DNA of 64,000 nt from Nitzschia sp. DOCU1 (lineage: Eukaryota; Bacillariophyta; Bacillariophyceae; Bacillariales; Bacillariaceae): NCBI GenBank assembly GCA_951394045.1, contig OX595985.1, positions 1,364,001 through 1,428,000 on the forward strand, read 5' to 3'. Position numbers and translations under genes: made by a program. Below the pieces are notes generated by a model. That model was not told the origin of the DNA. It ran no database searches and was given only the letters and a program-made list of their open reading frames with translations. Position 1 is the first letter of the stretch, and the number at the start of each line of letters is the position of its first letter. This document shows positions 9,778-19,015 of this stretch, piece after piece.

Positions 9778-11208
9778 ATGGGACAGTTTAGTCGTTTCTT
9801 GGCGCTTCTGGCTTTGGGCTATGTGGGTTCCAGCAGCGCTACTTTCTCTCCTTTTGCCAGCCAACAGGCCCTCGTGAAAGTCAGCAACGTGAAGGCCCAG
9901 AAGCCTTCTTGGGACGTAGTACCTCGCGGTGGCGAGGCTGCTGAAGATTCCAAGTCGGTCGTGTCTATGGCCGCCGATGCAGTTGACGGCTTGAAGTCCT
10001 ACATGGAAGGCCCCAAGACGGATACTCTTTTGTTGCTTTTGACAACTGCCCTAAACACCCCGTTCTGCAAGCTCCTTGGGGCGTCTCCCATTCTAGGATT
10101 CCTAGCTTTAGGTATCTTGTTTGGACCCAATGGTTTGAGTCTCATCGGTGACGTTCACAAGACCGAGATGATGGCTGAAATTGGTATTGTATTCTTCCTT
10201 TTTGAAATGGGAATCCACCTTGATTTCAAGACCCTCATGAGCATGAAGAAGGACGTTTTTGGACTAGGCGGAAGCCAGTTCCTTGTCACCGCAATCGTTG
10301 TTGCTATAATTGCAGGATTGTGTGGACTTTCATCCGCCGCTCAGATTGTCTTGGGAGGAGGACTGGCCCTCTCCAGCTCTGCTTTCGTCCTTCAGCTCCT
10401 AAAGGACAAAGGAGAGCTCAACTCCCAGTTCGGAAAGTCTTCCTTCGGTGTTCTCTTGCTACAAGACTTGGCTGTTGTGCCTCTCCTCGTCATCACACCT
10501 ATCCTAGCTGGCGGTGGTAGTGGACTTGGTGCCGCTCTCAGTTCGGCTGGTGTCAAGGCCTCCATTGCTTTGGGCACGATCGCCATTGCTGGAAAGTTCT
10601 TGCTAAAGCCTTTCTTTGACTTTGTTGACAAGGCAAAGAGTCAAGAAACATTCGTCGGTGCCATTCTCTTCACTGTACTGGGAATGTCCTTCTTGACGGA
10701 AGGGCTCGGGCTCTCTAACACCTTGGGAGCTTTCCTTGCAGGTGTCTTACTCGCGGAGACAAAGTACCGCCATGATATCGAGCACGAAATCTCGCCCTTC
10801 CGAGGAATCTTGGTCGGACTTTTCTTCTTTACTGTTGGATTTGAGATTGATCTTCAACTGATTGCATCCAAGACTGGTCTCATCTCTTCGATCGTCCTCG
10901 GAATCGTCGCCCTCAAGACTGTCATTGCTGCCATGCTGAGCCTAACATTTGGACTCAGCAAGGGAACTGCCCAACGCGTTGGGCTCATCCTAAGTCAAGG
11001 TGGAGAGTTCGCCTTTGTTGCTTTCAAACTCGCCAGAAGCTATGGAATCTTGAGTGACGACATGACCAAGCTCATGCTCACATGCGTCAGTCTCACTATG
11101 GCCATTACTCCTTTTGCTGAGGAGTTTGGCACGTACATGGCGGCCAAACTGGATGCGCCCGAACCTAAGAAAATCGCCTCCAAGAAGAAGAAGGCAAAGA
11201 AGACGTAA
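9778..11208 (+). CDS. KEA/Kef-type K+(Na+)/H+ antiporter, no regulatory domain, likely plastid
   Basis: A single exon encodes 476 residues. Residues 1-21 form a signal peptide ending GSSSA, with TFSPF just after it, reminiscent of diatom plastid leaders although the Phe is one residue late. After a soluble linker come about 12 hydrophobic helices of the CPA2 family, including GFLALGILFGPNGL, ALSSSAFVLQLL, the discontinuous-helix region LLQDLAVVPLL and LSQGGEFAFV. These are hallmarks of KefB/KefC and plant KEA carriers. The protein stops after a Lys-rich tail (KKIASKKKKAKKT) and has no KTN/RCK nucleotide-binding domain, unlike most chloroplast KEA and bacterial Kef proteins. The inferred role is K+/H+ exchange across a plastid membrane; ion choice and location are inferred. 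Confidence 0.85.
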   Translation: MGQFSRFLALLALGYVGSSSATFSPFASQQALVKVSNVKAQKPSWDVVPRGGEAAEDSKSVVSMAADAVDGLKSYMEGPKTDTLLLLLTTALNTPFCKLLGASPILGFLALGILFGPNGLSLIGDVHKTEMMAEIGIVFFLFEMGIHLDFKTLMSMKKDVFGLGGSQFLVTAIVVAIIAGLCGLSSAAQIVLGGGLALSSSAFVLQLLKDKGELNSQFGKSSFGVLLLQDLAVVPLLVITPILAGGGSGLGAALSSAGVKASIALGTIAIAGKFLLKPFFDFVDKAKSQETFVGAILFTVLGMSFLTEGLGLSNTLGAFLAGVLLAETKYRHDIEHEISPFRGILVGLFFFTVGFEIDLQLIASKTGLISSIVLGIVALKTVIAAMLSLTFGLSKGTAQRVGLILSQGGEFAFVAFKLARSYGILSDDMTKLMLTCVSLTMAITPFAEEFGTYMAAKLDAPEPKKIASKKKKAKKT

Positions 11209-11673
11209 AATGAAACGCTCGCCAAGACATGGGAAGGGGCGAAATTGCGTTACATCGTTGCAGGTTGTATGGTCATGCTAAAACTTCGCGAATAGTAGAG
11301 GTCACTTTTCGAGCTAGTTCTTCTTAGTTCTTTTGTTAATTCCATGTATTTACTCAATACAAGCTAGGAACAGAAGTGCGAGAAATCGAATGCGCAGTAC
11401 CGTAGCACCGTGCTGTAGCATGATTTCATGCCCTGAGGATAATTTCCATCGCCCGGGTCATTATTTTGTTCAGATGAGTCGAATTCCCGATCCGCTACTA
11501 CAAAATCTATCTGCTGGCGGTTGTTCGTTGTGATGCGGCCAACAAATAAAGTACCAGGTACATGGTAATCGACAAAGTGTTGGCCGGACTAAGTGGTTGC
11601 AAGGAAACGTTTTTGGATATCCGAGCGAAGGGATCACTGGACTAGCACTGTAGCTGCTAACAAGTTTGTTGCA
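11209..11673. other. Intergenic between antiporter and CGS-family gene
   Basis: These 465 bp hold the antiporter 3' UTR and the promoter of the next gene. The downstream frame is open without an ATG back to 11593. Nothing else was recognised. Confidence 0.4.
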
Positions 11674-13104
11674 ATGACGATCGCAGTTTCCTCTGGCCGC
11701 GCGGCCTTCTGGGGTACAGGTTCCGGGTTGGTGGCGAGATCGATTCGAAGATTATCTCGGATCTCACCAGCAGAAGCGGGGCGACGGGCAGAGGCCCTGG
11801 CTGCTCAACGACCAAAGCAGAAAAATTCACTCCCCACCCAATGTGCACACGCGGGCATTCAAGATATTTTGAACGCACCAATGGCCCCACCGATCCACGT
11901 TGCAACGACTTATACCCGGCCCGCTGATGGGAACTATCTGGATAGTGATTCGATCTATGCCAGAGAAGATAATCCCACACGGCTCTTGTTGGAGAAAACG
12001 ATCTTTCAACTAGAAACGATCGGACTAGATTTGGGAGAGGTGCAACCGACGTCCTTGGCCTTTTCATCAGGAATGATGGCGTCGACTGCAATTCTGTTGG
12101 CTCATTCTTGGCCAGTGAATGTTATAATTCCCCGTGATTTGTATCATGGTACAACTACAATGATGGTAGACGTGTTGCCTGGTGTCCAGGTCCATAGAGC
12201 GGACATGTCAAACCCAGAAAACATCCTTAAAGAAATTTCCAAGCTGGATTCAAAGAACGATGTTGTTGTGTGGATGGAAACCCCCTCGAATCCCCAATGT
12301 CAAGTTATTGATATCAAAGCCGTCACGGACGCCGTGAAGAATGTGTCCACTCACCAGGTGACTACCGTTGTCGACGTTACCATGGCTTCTCCGATCATTA
12401 CTCGACCGCTGGAGGTAAGCAAGTAGATGGAGGTGTCAAGTGGGATGATATCCTCTTGTCAGCCGTACTCACTTTGGCTGTTTTCTGAATAGTTTGGAGC
12501 CGATATTGCAATGCATTCTGGAACTAAATATTTGGCCGGTCACTCAGACGCATTACTAGGTCTTTTGACGGCCTCCCCGAACACAGAGCGAGGGCGAAAA
12601 CTTTCCCCCAAGCTTAAGAAAGTTCAGACTTACGCGGGGGGCGTGGCCTCTCCATGGGACTCGTGGTTGACTTTACGGGGACTGCGTACCTTGCAAGTGC
12701 GCGTCGAACGACAATCCAAAACGGCACTGACATTGGCAACGTATCTCAGCCAGCACAGGATGGTGTCTACTGTGTACTACCCTGGGCTCGCATCGCACCC
12801 GTTTCATCTTGTTGCTAAGTCTCAAATGTCAATGTTTGGCGGTGTTTTCAGTATGGAACTCGAGGACGAAGCAACGGCAACAGCCTTTGCAGCTGCATTG
12901 AAAACGATACAGCGCGCAACATCGTTGGGTGGTACTGAGACTCTCATTGAACATCGAGCATCCATCGAGCCACCAGCGAGGAGAACTAGTCCACCAGGGT
13001 TGCTCCGTGTAAGTGTTGGGCTTGAGGATGTAGAGGATTTGATCAACGATATGGATCAAGCCCTTAGTGTGGCTGAAAGCGTGATGGGAGGCCGTGGGCA
13101 GTGA
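11674..13104 (+). CDS. Cystathionine gamma-synthase/lyase family PLP enzyme
   Basis: Two exons (11674-12414 and 12493-13104, with a 78-bp intron GTAAGC...AATAG) encode 450 residues. The N-terminus MTIAVSSGRAAFWGTG with many Arg and few acids suggests an organelle presequence. The body is a Cys/Met-metabolism PLP enzyme: Tyr/Arg of YAREDNPTR, the substrate loop near TSLAFSSGMMAS, WMETPSNPQCQVIDI, the cofactor Asp in VVDVTMASP and PLP-binding Lys259 in HSGTKYLAGHSD. The sequence alone does not separate cystathionine gamma-synthase from gamma- or beta-lyase, so the assignment is to transsulfuration/methionine metabolism. The start is the first in-frame ATG. No coding problem was seen; the intron falls just before the FGADI strand. 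Confidence 0.88.
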
Positions 13105-13488
13105 TAAAAAATCATCGTTACATAGACTAGAAGCGGGTCAAACTCACTGCGAATGCGAAAAGGCATGCTCGCTTGTAAACCACCCGGCAACAAGGCATCG
13201 TTTAAGGTTGCCTCGGCGCCAGTAGCGTAGGTATGAACCATTTTAGTACCGTTAGCTTATTTCTATAGATGTCACCCAAGCTAGAATAGAGACGGCTTTG
13301 CACCGGCTCTAACTAAAAGTGCGAGACTGTACACAAGCTTGCATAAGCGCCTGCTGTCGGATGATTGTGAGTTTGGTTGACGTGAGCTGACGTTCTGAAG
13401 TAATGTTGCTCTTAATTCCCTAACCGTAAAATGCGGCAATTCCCATTCAACTAGCCCAGCCTATATATTGTTAGCTAGTCTCAAGATT
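13105..13488. other. Convergent 3' intergenic region
   Basis: These 384 bp lie between two convergent genes and should be mostly 3' UTR. Two TGACGT hexamers occur 10 bp apart (13378 and 13388). No gene was recognised. Confidence 0.4.
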
Positions 13489-15100
13489 CTATGCTTCGAT
13501 AGATTTCTCCCCAGTTGGCTTTGAGAAGCCCGGCTCTTCCCAAGACTCAATGATTTTGCGCTTTTCGGGATCCTGGCATCGGCGCAAATTCAAGCACTCC
13601 CTCAAGAGATTGCCACTCACATGAGGAGGAATCCTTGTACAGCTTTGGCACCAGCCGGTCTTGGTGCACAGTTCCGTTCCTGTCTGTACGCTTGGGACAA
13701 AGTAGCCACACCGAATGCAGACGTCCCCGTCTTCCGCCGGTCGGAAAGGACCAAAGCGACCTGCACTACGAGCCATGCTGCCACCGAGGACGCTTTGTGC
13801 TGCAAGCACGCTCAGTCCAGCTTTCATATCCCAGAGTTCTGCACTCTTACCCCGTAGGCTCTCGGGCATATCTCTCATGCGTTCAAGCCTGATCTCCTCT
13901 GGGAAGTCTCGCGCGCTGCTAAGTCTCAATCGATGTTCATCTTCTCGCTCAAGCTGACGGCGAAGGTTGTGAAAACGGTTCTTGATTCCGTTATCGGTAC
14001 GTCCCGGGATCATCTTTGACATCTTGGCCCAATGGCTTCCAATAGTGTCGTATAAGTGAAATATTGTCGCATCCTCTACCGGGCTCCAGTCGGTGACCTT
14101 CAGGCGGGGGTTAAGGTGATTCACGTATCGTTCTCGGCACTGCTTGCCAGTTCTTTCCGGGAGGGACTGGGCTACAACAGACCATTTCATTGGTATCCGC
14201 ATACTCTGCACAATACTTAGAAGCAATGAATCTTCTTCTTTCGTCCAGGCCTTTGGTCCCTGCTTCCGTTTCAGAGCGGCAGATGTCGGCGACAAGCTAC
14301 GGTCCGTCCCCTTACCATCCGGGCTCATATGCGGCGGGTACATGCTGTGAGGCGGATAGCCATAGGGTCCAGGTGGTCCTGGAGGATACCCCGGGTAAGG
14401 TTGGCCGGGATGGTATCCCATTGGAGGTGGATACAATCCGCTTGATCCGTATGGATGGTAACCGGGAGGAGGTGGCGCCCCACGGCGTGGAGTGCCTACA
14501 TCTCGATGGTCCGGTGTGACGCTGGGTTGCCCATCTGGGTGGTAATGCGAATGGCTCGGGATATGGTCGGTCTCCATCATTTGTCCAGCAGGGGAAACCG
14601 GAGGAATGGGGTCCAAAAGAGAGCCATCATTTGGTGACGCACGCCCTGGGGTAACCGAATGGTGATGCGAAACAGTCGGCGCTGGCGGGGCAGTGGTATT
14701 GCTTTCTCCAATCTTCACCCATTCTGTGTCGTCGTCGTCATAGCGAAGCAAATGCTCGCCAGAGGAAGCGTCATATTCTTGGACAGTTCCAATGTACCAG
14801 CTGTTGTCCACAGGCCAGAATACGCGAACCTTCTTCCCTATCATACAATTGGCACAGAACCTGTAAAAGTGCGAAACAGAATAATAAAGATTGTTGAGTC
14901 CAAGTGGGTTCTCCCCCGATATCAGATGGCCATCGAGACACCCACCTTGCCCTTTGTGATGGATCGGAGGCAATCCCGTCGCCGTCGATATCATCGCACG
15001 CCAACAATGGCACATCGACAGCGCGACAGCCTGCACAAATCATGCTCCCCGGGTGTGGTAAGACACCGTGGTGCGGGTAGACTTCCTCCATTGTCGGCAT
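13489..15100 (-). CDS. R2R3-Myb transcription factor with N-terminal zinc and Tudor-like segments
   Basis: Exon 1 (15100-14946) and exon 2 (14860-13489), with an 85-bp intron at 14861-14945, encode 508 residues. The N-terminus has paired cysteines (ICAGCRAV, LLACDD, RFCANCMIG) suggesting a small zinc site, the last pair formed across the intron. It runs into a Tudor/PWWP-like strand pattern (KKVRVFWPVDNSWYIGTVQE ... LLRYDDDDTEWV). A His/Pro/Gly/Tyr-rich linker follows, then two Myb repeats (KAWTKEEDSLLLSIV ... QCRERYVNHLNPRL and WSPVEDATIFHLY ... IKNRFHNLRRQLER). Near the C-terminus is a second Cys cluster (CIRCGYFV ... CTKTGWCQSCTR). The Myb part should bind DNA in the nucleus; the Tudor-like part may read chromatin. 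Targets are unknown. Confidence 0.85.
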
Positions 15101-15724
15101 CTTCTTCAGTGCAACTTTCTTCTTTCAGCAAGGAAGGAGAGATCAATATACCCAAAAGATGAGGAATGTTTACAACAACCGGCTGATTCCGGATGCAGAG
15201 ATGGTGGTGGGGTTGGGGGTGGCTTGCTGGTTGCAACCGAGGGTCTTTTCCGTTGAAACGTAGGAATGGCTCTATGTCTCTTCCGTTGCGGGGCAGTCGC
15301 CGAACCAGAGCGTCTAAAAAATAGAAAATTTGTGTGTGCTATTGATTATGGACCCCCATGGATGTCGACGTTGAGAAAACGCGCACCTCTCGTTGAAGAG
15401 AGCAGGGCAGGGGCTTCTCATGTATATTTGACTACATAGGTACCTATGCATATCACATTAGATAGGTACCTATGAAACTTGGTTTGGGTCAACCGTCATT
15501 CTCGACAATATTTGATACTCGGCAAGCTCGAGAGTCTCTAATTACCATATTTATATTTTATCCAAATACGAACACATTATTCAGATGGTAATTAGCAATT
15601 TGAAAATAGATCCGGTGCGCCGTGCTACCCAATATTCCCTTCTCAACTTCAGTGCTTCCAACAATGTGGAAGCAACGCTATGAACAATCGTCTTGGATTG
15701 CAGGCAATTCATTATCCTTCCACC
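15101..15724. promoter_or_regulatory. Divergent promoter region with paired TAGGTACCTA palindromes
   Basis: This 624-bp stretch separates the Myb gene (minus) from the secreted-protein gene (plus). It contains CATAGGTACCTATG (15435-15448, a perfect 14-bp palindrome) and a second ATAGGTACCTAT (15462-15473) 26 bp further on. Spaced identical palindromes suggest a dimeric factor site; the function is inferred. Confidence 0.35.
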
Positions 15725-16744
15725 ATGAGCAATCGTAAATATACAGCAACGCTACTGTTTCTTTTGAGCTTGAGGGTGACTGAGGCTCGTAAGTGGCAGG
15801 ATGTTGTTGACCGTAACATTTACCTCCAACCCAACCTCGACCAAGACCGCTACCAGTTGAAGGTTGAGCTCGATCCATTCTTTCGTGCAGATGACATCTC
15901 CGATCTTGCGCCCACTCCTCAACCGATTTCTAGTACATGGGTTCCAAAGACGCCAGTGCCCACGGATTCTCCCTCCGCCATTCCGTCAGACTCGCCATCA
16001 TTGGCTCCTACTGGGCCTACATCTTCCCCCACCCTCCGTTCGGAAAACATCGAAGGCCATGGAGGTTGCCGCAATGGAACTACCCTGTATAGAGTGAACT
16101 TTTATGACAGCTGGGGTGATGGCTGGGATTCGTCCACAAAACTAACGATCACAGGGGTTGAGGACCAGGATTCGACGGAAATCTCGGGCAGTACCGTCAC
16201 AAAAACCAGCACATCCAGCACTGGTGACACAACGGTTAGTATTTCTACCACCGTGGAGCTCACCTCCGATCATCCGTTCGGAACCGCGTCAACAGAGGAT
16301 GGTTACAATTACGTCAATCCCTTGGGGAAAATATTCGAAGGCAACTTGCACAGTGGCTCTCACGGCTACGCATACGTGTGCTTGGTGGCACGGCGTTGTT
16401 ACGAGGCCCTCATTCGTGGCGGAGACTTTCTTGACGAAGTTAGCTGGGATATTGAGCCCGTCAATCTTGGATCGTCCAACAAAACATCAGAGCCAGTTGT
16501 AGAGGGCGGAGCGCCGTTGGATTGTTCGTTCTCCATTCCTGATGAGAATGGTGACACATTTTGCGACAAGAGTTGTAGCAGGACCTTGCACCCAGCGCAG
16601 ACACAAGTGCCCGATGTGGTTGAACACTTGCAGACCTATAATCCGGATGAAACCGTCGAAGTCACAACAAGATCGTACGATCTCGAAGAGGCAAAGCAGA
16701 ACGGCGCAAACTTATTACATATTATTCGCGAGGGCAGCAGTTAG
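15725..16744 (+). CDS. Secreted diatom surface-type protein with Pro/Ser/Thr linker
   Basis: From ATG 15725 the single exon encodes 339 residues; an in-frame ATG at 15680 would add 15 residues before the signal. A signal peptide (MSNRKYTATLLFLLSLRVTEA) precedes an N-terminal domain and a linker rich in SPS/PTDSPS repeats, typical of diatom cell-wall and adhesion proteins. After it comes a Cys-containing domain with FYDSWGDGWDSS, like the DsxGDGW motifs found in many diatom secreted proteins, then a Thr/Ser-rich stretch and more cysteines (CRNGT, CLVARRCYEAL, CSFSIPDENGDTFCDKSC). No catalytic family was recognised. It is probably exported or wall-associated. Confidence 0.7.
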   Translation: MSNRKYTATLLFLLSLRVTEARKWQDVVDRNIYLQPNLDQDRYQLKVELDPFFRADDISDLAPTPQPISSTWVPKTPVPTDSPSAIPSDSPSLAPTGPTSSPTLRSENIEGHGGCRNGTTLYRVNFYDSWGDGWDSSTKLTITGVEDQDSTEISGSTVTKTSTSSTGDTTVSISTTVELTSDHPFGTASTEDGYNYVNPLGKIFEGNLHSGSHGYAYVCLVARRCYEALIRGGDFLDEVSWDIEPVNLGSSNKTSEPVVEGGAPLDCSFSIPDENGDTFCDKSCSRTLHPAQTQVPDVVEHLQTYNPDETVEVTTRSYDLEEAKQNGANLLHIIREGSS

Positions 16745-16860
16745 ATAGCTTGTTTCTCTATAGTCGCAGTAGTAGAGCACTACTTCTATTCTATTCCTTC
16801 TATATCGGTCCAACAAAGAGATGTCCTTGCTTTTAAATCGCGGCAAATGCGACGAAGACT

Positions 16861-17910
16861 ATGGCGTATCTTGTGCCTGTTAGTGCATTTTCTTGGGAAT
16901 CCGTTGACGGCCAGACCACTACATCAGGTGCGACGATGAGAGACCAACAGCCGCTTTCACAACGAGGACGTTGCAGACTTGCCGATGATCATTACTTTGC
17001 TTTCCATGGACAGTCATTGAGTAGTATTGCGAGCAATAGAAATCGCTCTGAATACATGATTGGAAAGAGCACTATCCTTTTGTCCATCCTCCAAGTCCGA
17101 CATTTCCCGTCGGTTGCATCCTTTTGCTTCGGTGCTCACATCATCCACAACCCCGTTGCCGATATTTGTCGACTCTTGCCTACACACAGATCGATGAGTC
17201 AAATTTCGGAATCGCCGTCGAACGGGGGTGAGAAGATCACAATTCTTGGATTTGGTTCTCTCTTGTCAGAACGGAGTTCCCGTACCACTTTTCCTGATCT
17301 CGTTGATTTTCGTCTTGGCCGTGTGGCGAGCTACCGACGAGTATTTGGGCACCCCGCCTCGATTTTCTTTCAACGGGGAATTGCCAACTTGGAAACGAAG
17401 GAAATATCGTCGCTCTCAGCCGAATTCTGTCATGGACATGCAGGTTTTGTCTGTTCCGTTTTCGAAGTCCCGAGCAAAGATATGATGATGGATGGAATCC
17501 CTTCGCAAGCCTTTTTGGAGCGAGAGGAAGAGTTCAATATTGTAACTGGAGTCGAATATTCCCTTCTCGGAAACCCAGAAATAAAGGGCCAGGGGATCCT
17601 TTGTACGGCGTCCTCGGATGAGGCTTATCTTTCCCGCTGGGGCGAAGAGCATTTCCAGAGGCAGTACAAGAAATACGGAGTCGACACTATTTGGGGTTGG
17701 CAGGAAAACTCGGGGCTACGACCCTGTGCCGTGTATCTTCGACATTGCTACTTGGCTGCAAAGTCTATGGGAGAGGACTGCTTGAACTCCTTCCTGGATG
17801 AGACATTTCTTGTCGACAGAGCAACAACTGTGAGACAGTACCTTGAGAAACACCCTGAAGTTCTGGACACGCATCCACCGAAGGAGTTGGTTGGAAGGTA
17901 CTCGGGATGA
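16861..17910 (+). CDS. Gamma-glutamylcyclotransferase-fold (GGCT/ChaC-like) protein
   Basis: One exon encodes up to 349 residues from ATG 16861. The first about 120 residues are not conserved-looking, and later ATGs (for example 17056, which would start a hydrophobic leader MIGKSTILLSILQVRHF, or 17191) could be the true start. The core begins ITILGFGSLLSERS at about 126, the GxGSL phosphate-like loop of the GGCT fold. It continues with VASYRRVFGHPA and the acid pair region FLEREEEFN, with Glu220-224 as candidates for the catalytic Glu. The fold is used by gamma-glutamylcyclotransferases and AIG2-like proteins that release 5-oxoproline from gamma-glutamyl compounds. The exact substrate cannot be read from sequence. 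Confidence 0.65.
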   Translation: MAYLVPVSAFSWESVDGQTTTSGATMRDQQPLSQRGRCRLADDHYFAFHGQSLSSIASNRNRSEYMIGKSTILLSILQVRHFPSVASFCFGAHIIHNPVADICRLLPTHRSMSQISESPSNGGEKITILGFGSLLSERSSRTTFPDLVDFRLGRVASYRRVFGHPASIFFQRGIANLETKEISSLSAEFCHGHAGFVCSVFEVPSKDMMMDGIPSQAFLEREEEFNIVTGVEYSLLGNPEIKGQGILCTASSDEAYLSRWGEEHFQRQYKKYGVDTIWGWQENSGLRPCAVYLRHCYLAAKSMGEDCLNSFLDETFLVDRATTVRQYLEKHPEVLDTHPPKELVGRYSG

Positions 17911-19015
17911 ATATCCGCGGCGAACGAGCAAAATCTTTATTCCTGCTTTCTACTATGGTACTGCAGTTTGTCCAAGGTACTAATGCGGCGCTGTTTTCCT
18001 TTGACATTTCCATTTTGGGTCCGGCCAATGTTTGCCATCATTGCTGGTGTTTCTTCAGCGAGGAAGCAAAGGCCAGTCTGCCGGAAGCAAGCTCCGATGC
18101 TGTGTCACATGCTGTCGGACGTTTCCGTCTTGAATCCATGTGCGGGGTGCGATCAGCTGACGGCTCCTTTCCATTTCGTATCACGTTAGGGGCTTGGCAA
18201 ATGTCTAGGTTGTCTTGGATTCTAGTCCACGAGATGAAGATGTCAAGGCAAATGGAGAACTTCGACGAGCGAAACTACAACATAAGAATTGGCTGGTCCA
18301 AAGGATTTAAGCAGGCGCGTTCATAGCTGCTCTACCAGGTATAATATTCGATTACTCTCTCCCCGGAAGTCTTCTTCGTAAGTGAGATGCTACCTGACAC
18401 AAAAGCCAAGGAGCAAAATAGACCGAGAATCCAATCGAATCTTGCTGTGAACCATCATTCAGTGGGCTATAACTTCAAAGAGTAGCGCTGTAGCATAAAA
18501 TGCATCATGCAAACCCTCTCAACACTAGCGCCCAAATAAACGACTTCTGTTCTTGTTCAGGGTGGTCGACAACTCCTAATTTCCAATAGAGTGCGTTCCT
18601 CGAGGTCGCTTTGCAATCACCTCGCCAAGGTCTCTTCTACTAGAGAGATCTGCTTCAACTATGGGGTGTACGGTAGTTGACAGCAGGGCACGAACGTCCT
18701 ATCCTACTTTCCCCGCGCGAAAGATACATAGTAGTAGAGCAGAGGTTCTTTTGTCCGCTTAACGCTAACCTAGTAATAATGCAAGTACGTAAGCGTCCGC
18801 GCATAGTATAACATTTGTCAGTACGTGTTATACCACTGTTATTATCTTACTACCTAAGTAATATGTAGTGGGGAGTAATTTGGGAATAATTTTGAAGTCC
18901 TCGTACACGACCAAAAATGCGCGCCGACAACCAACCACCAATGCTGCCCCAACAACCAACCATCAGAACACAATTCGAATAACCCCCTATTAATCAGCAA
19001 AGTCTCTTTATCACC
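17911..19015. other. Intergenic, 1.1 kb, left flank of the recombinase element
   Basis: A frame of 139 codons (17907-18326) overlaps the previous stop as ATGA and begins with a hydrophobic leader, but has no recognisable domain, so I leave it uncalled. AT-rich sequence from about 18720 carries TATAACA...TGTTATA and AGCGTCCGCG (18792-18801), which recurs at 22003-22012 beyond the recombinase gene. Confidence 0.4.

Noticed and set aside
13378..13393. TGACGT pair between the convergent CGS-family and Myb genes as a promoter element
   Set aside because: It lies at two 3' ends rather than near a start; probably chance.
17907..18326. 139-codon frame with a hydrophobic start overlapping the GGCT-like stop
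   Set aside because: No recognisable domain, overlap with the previous gene's stop, and composition unlike neighbouring genes; probably 3' UTR.
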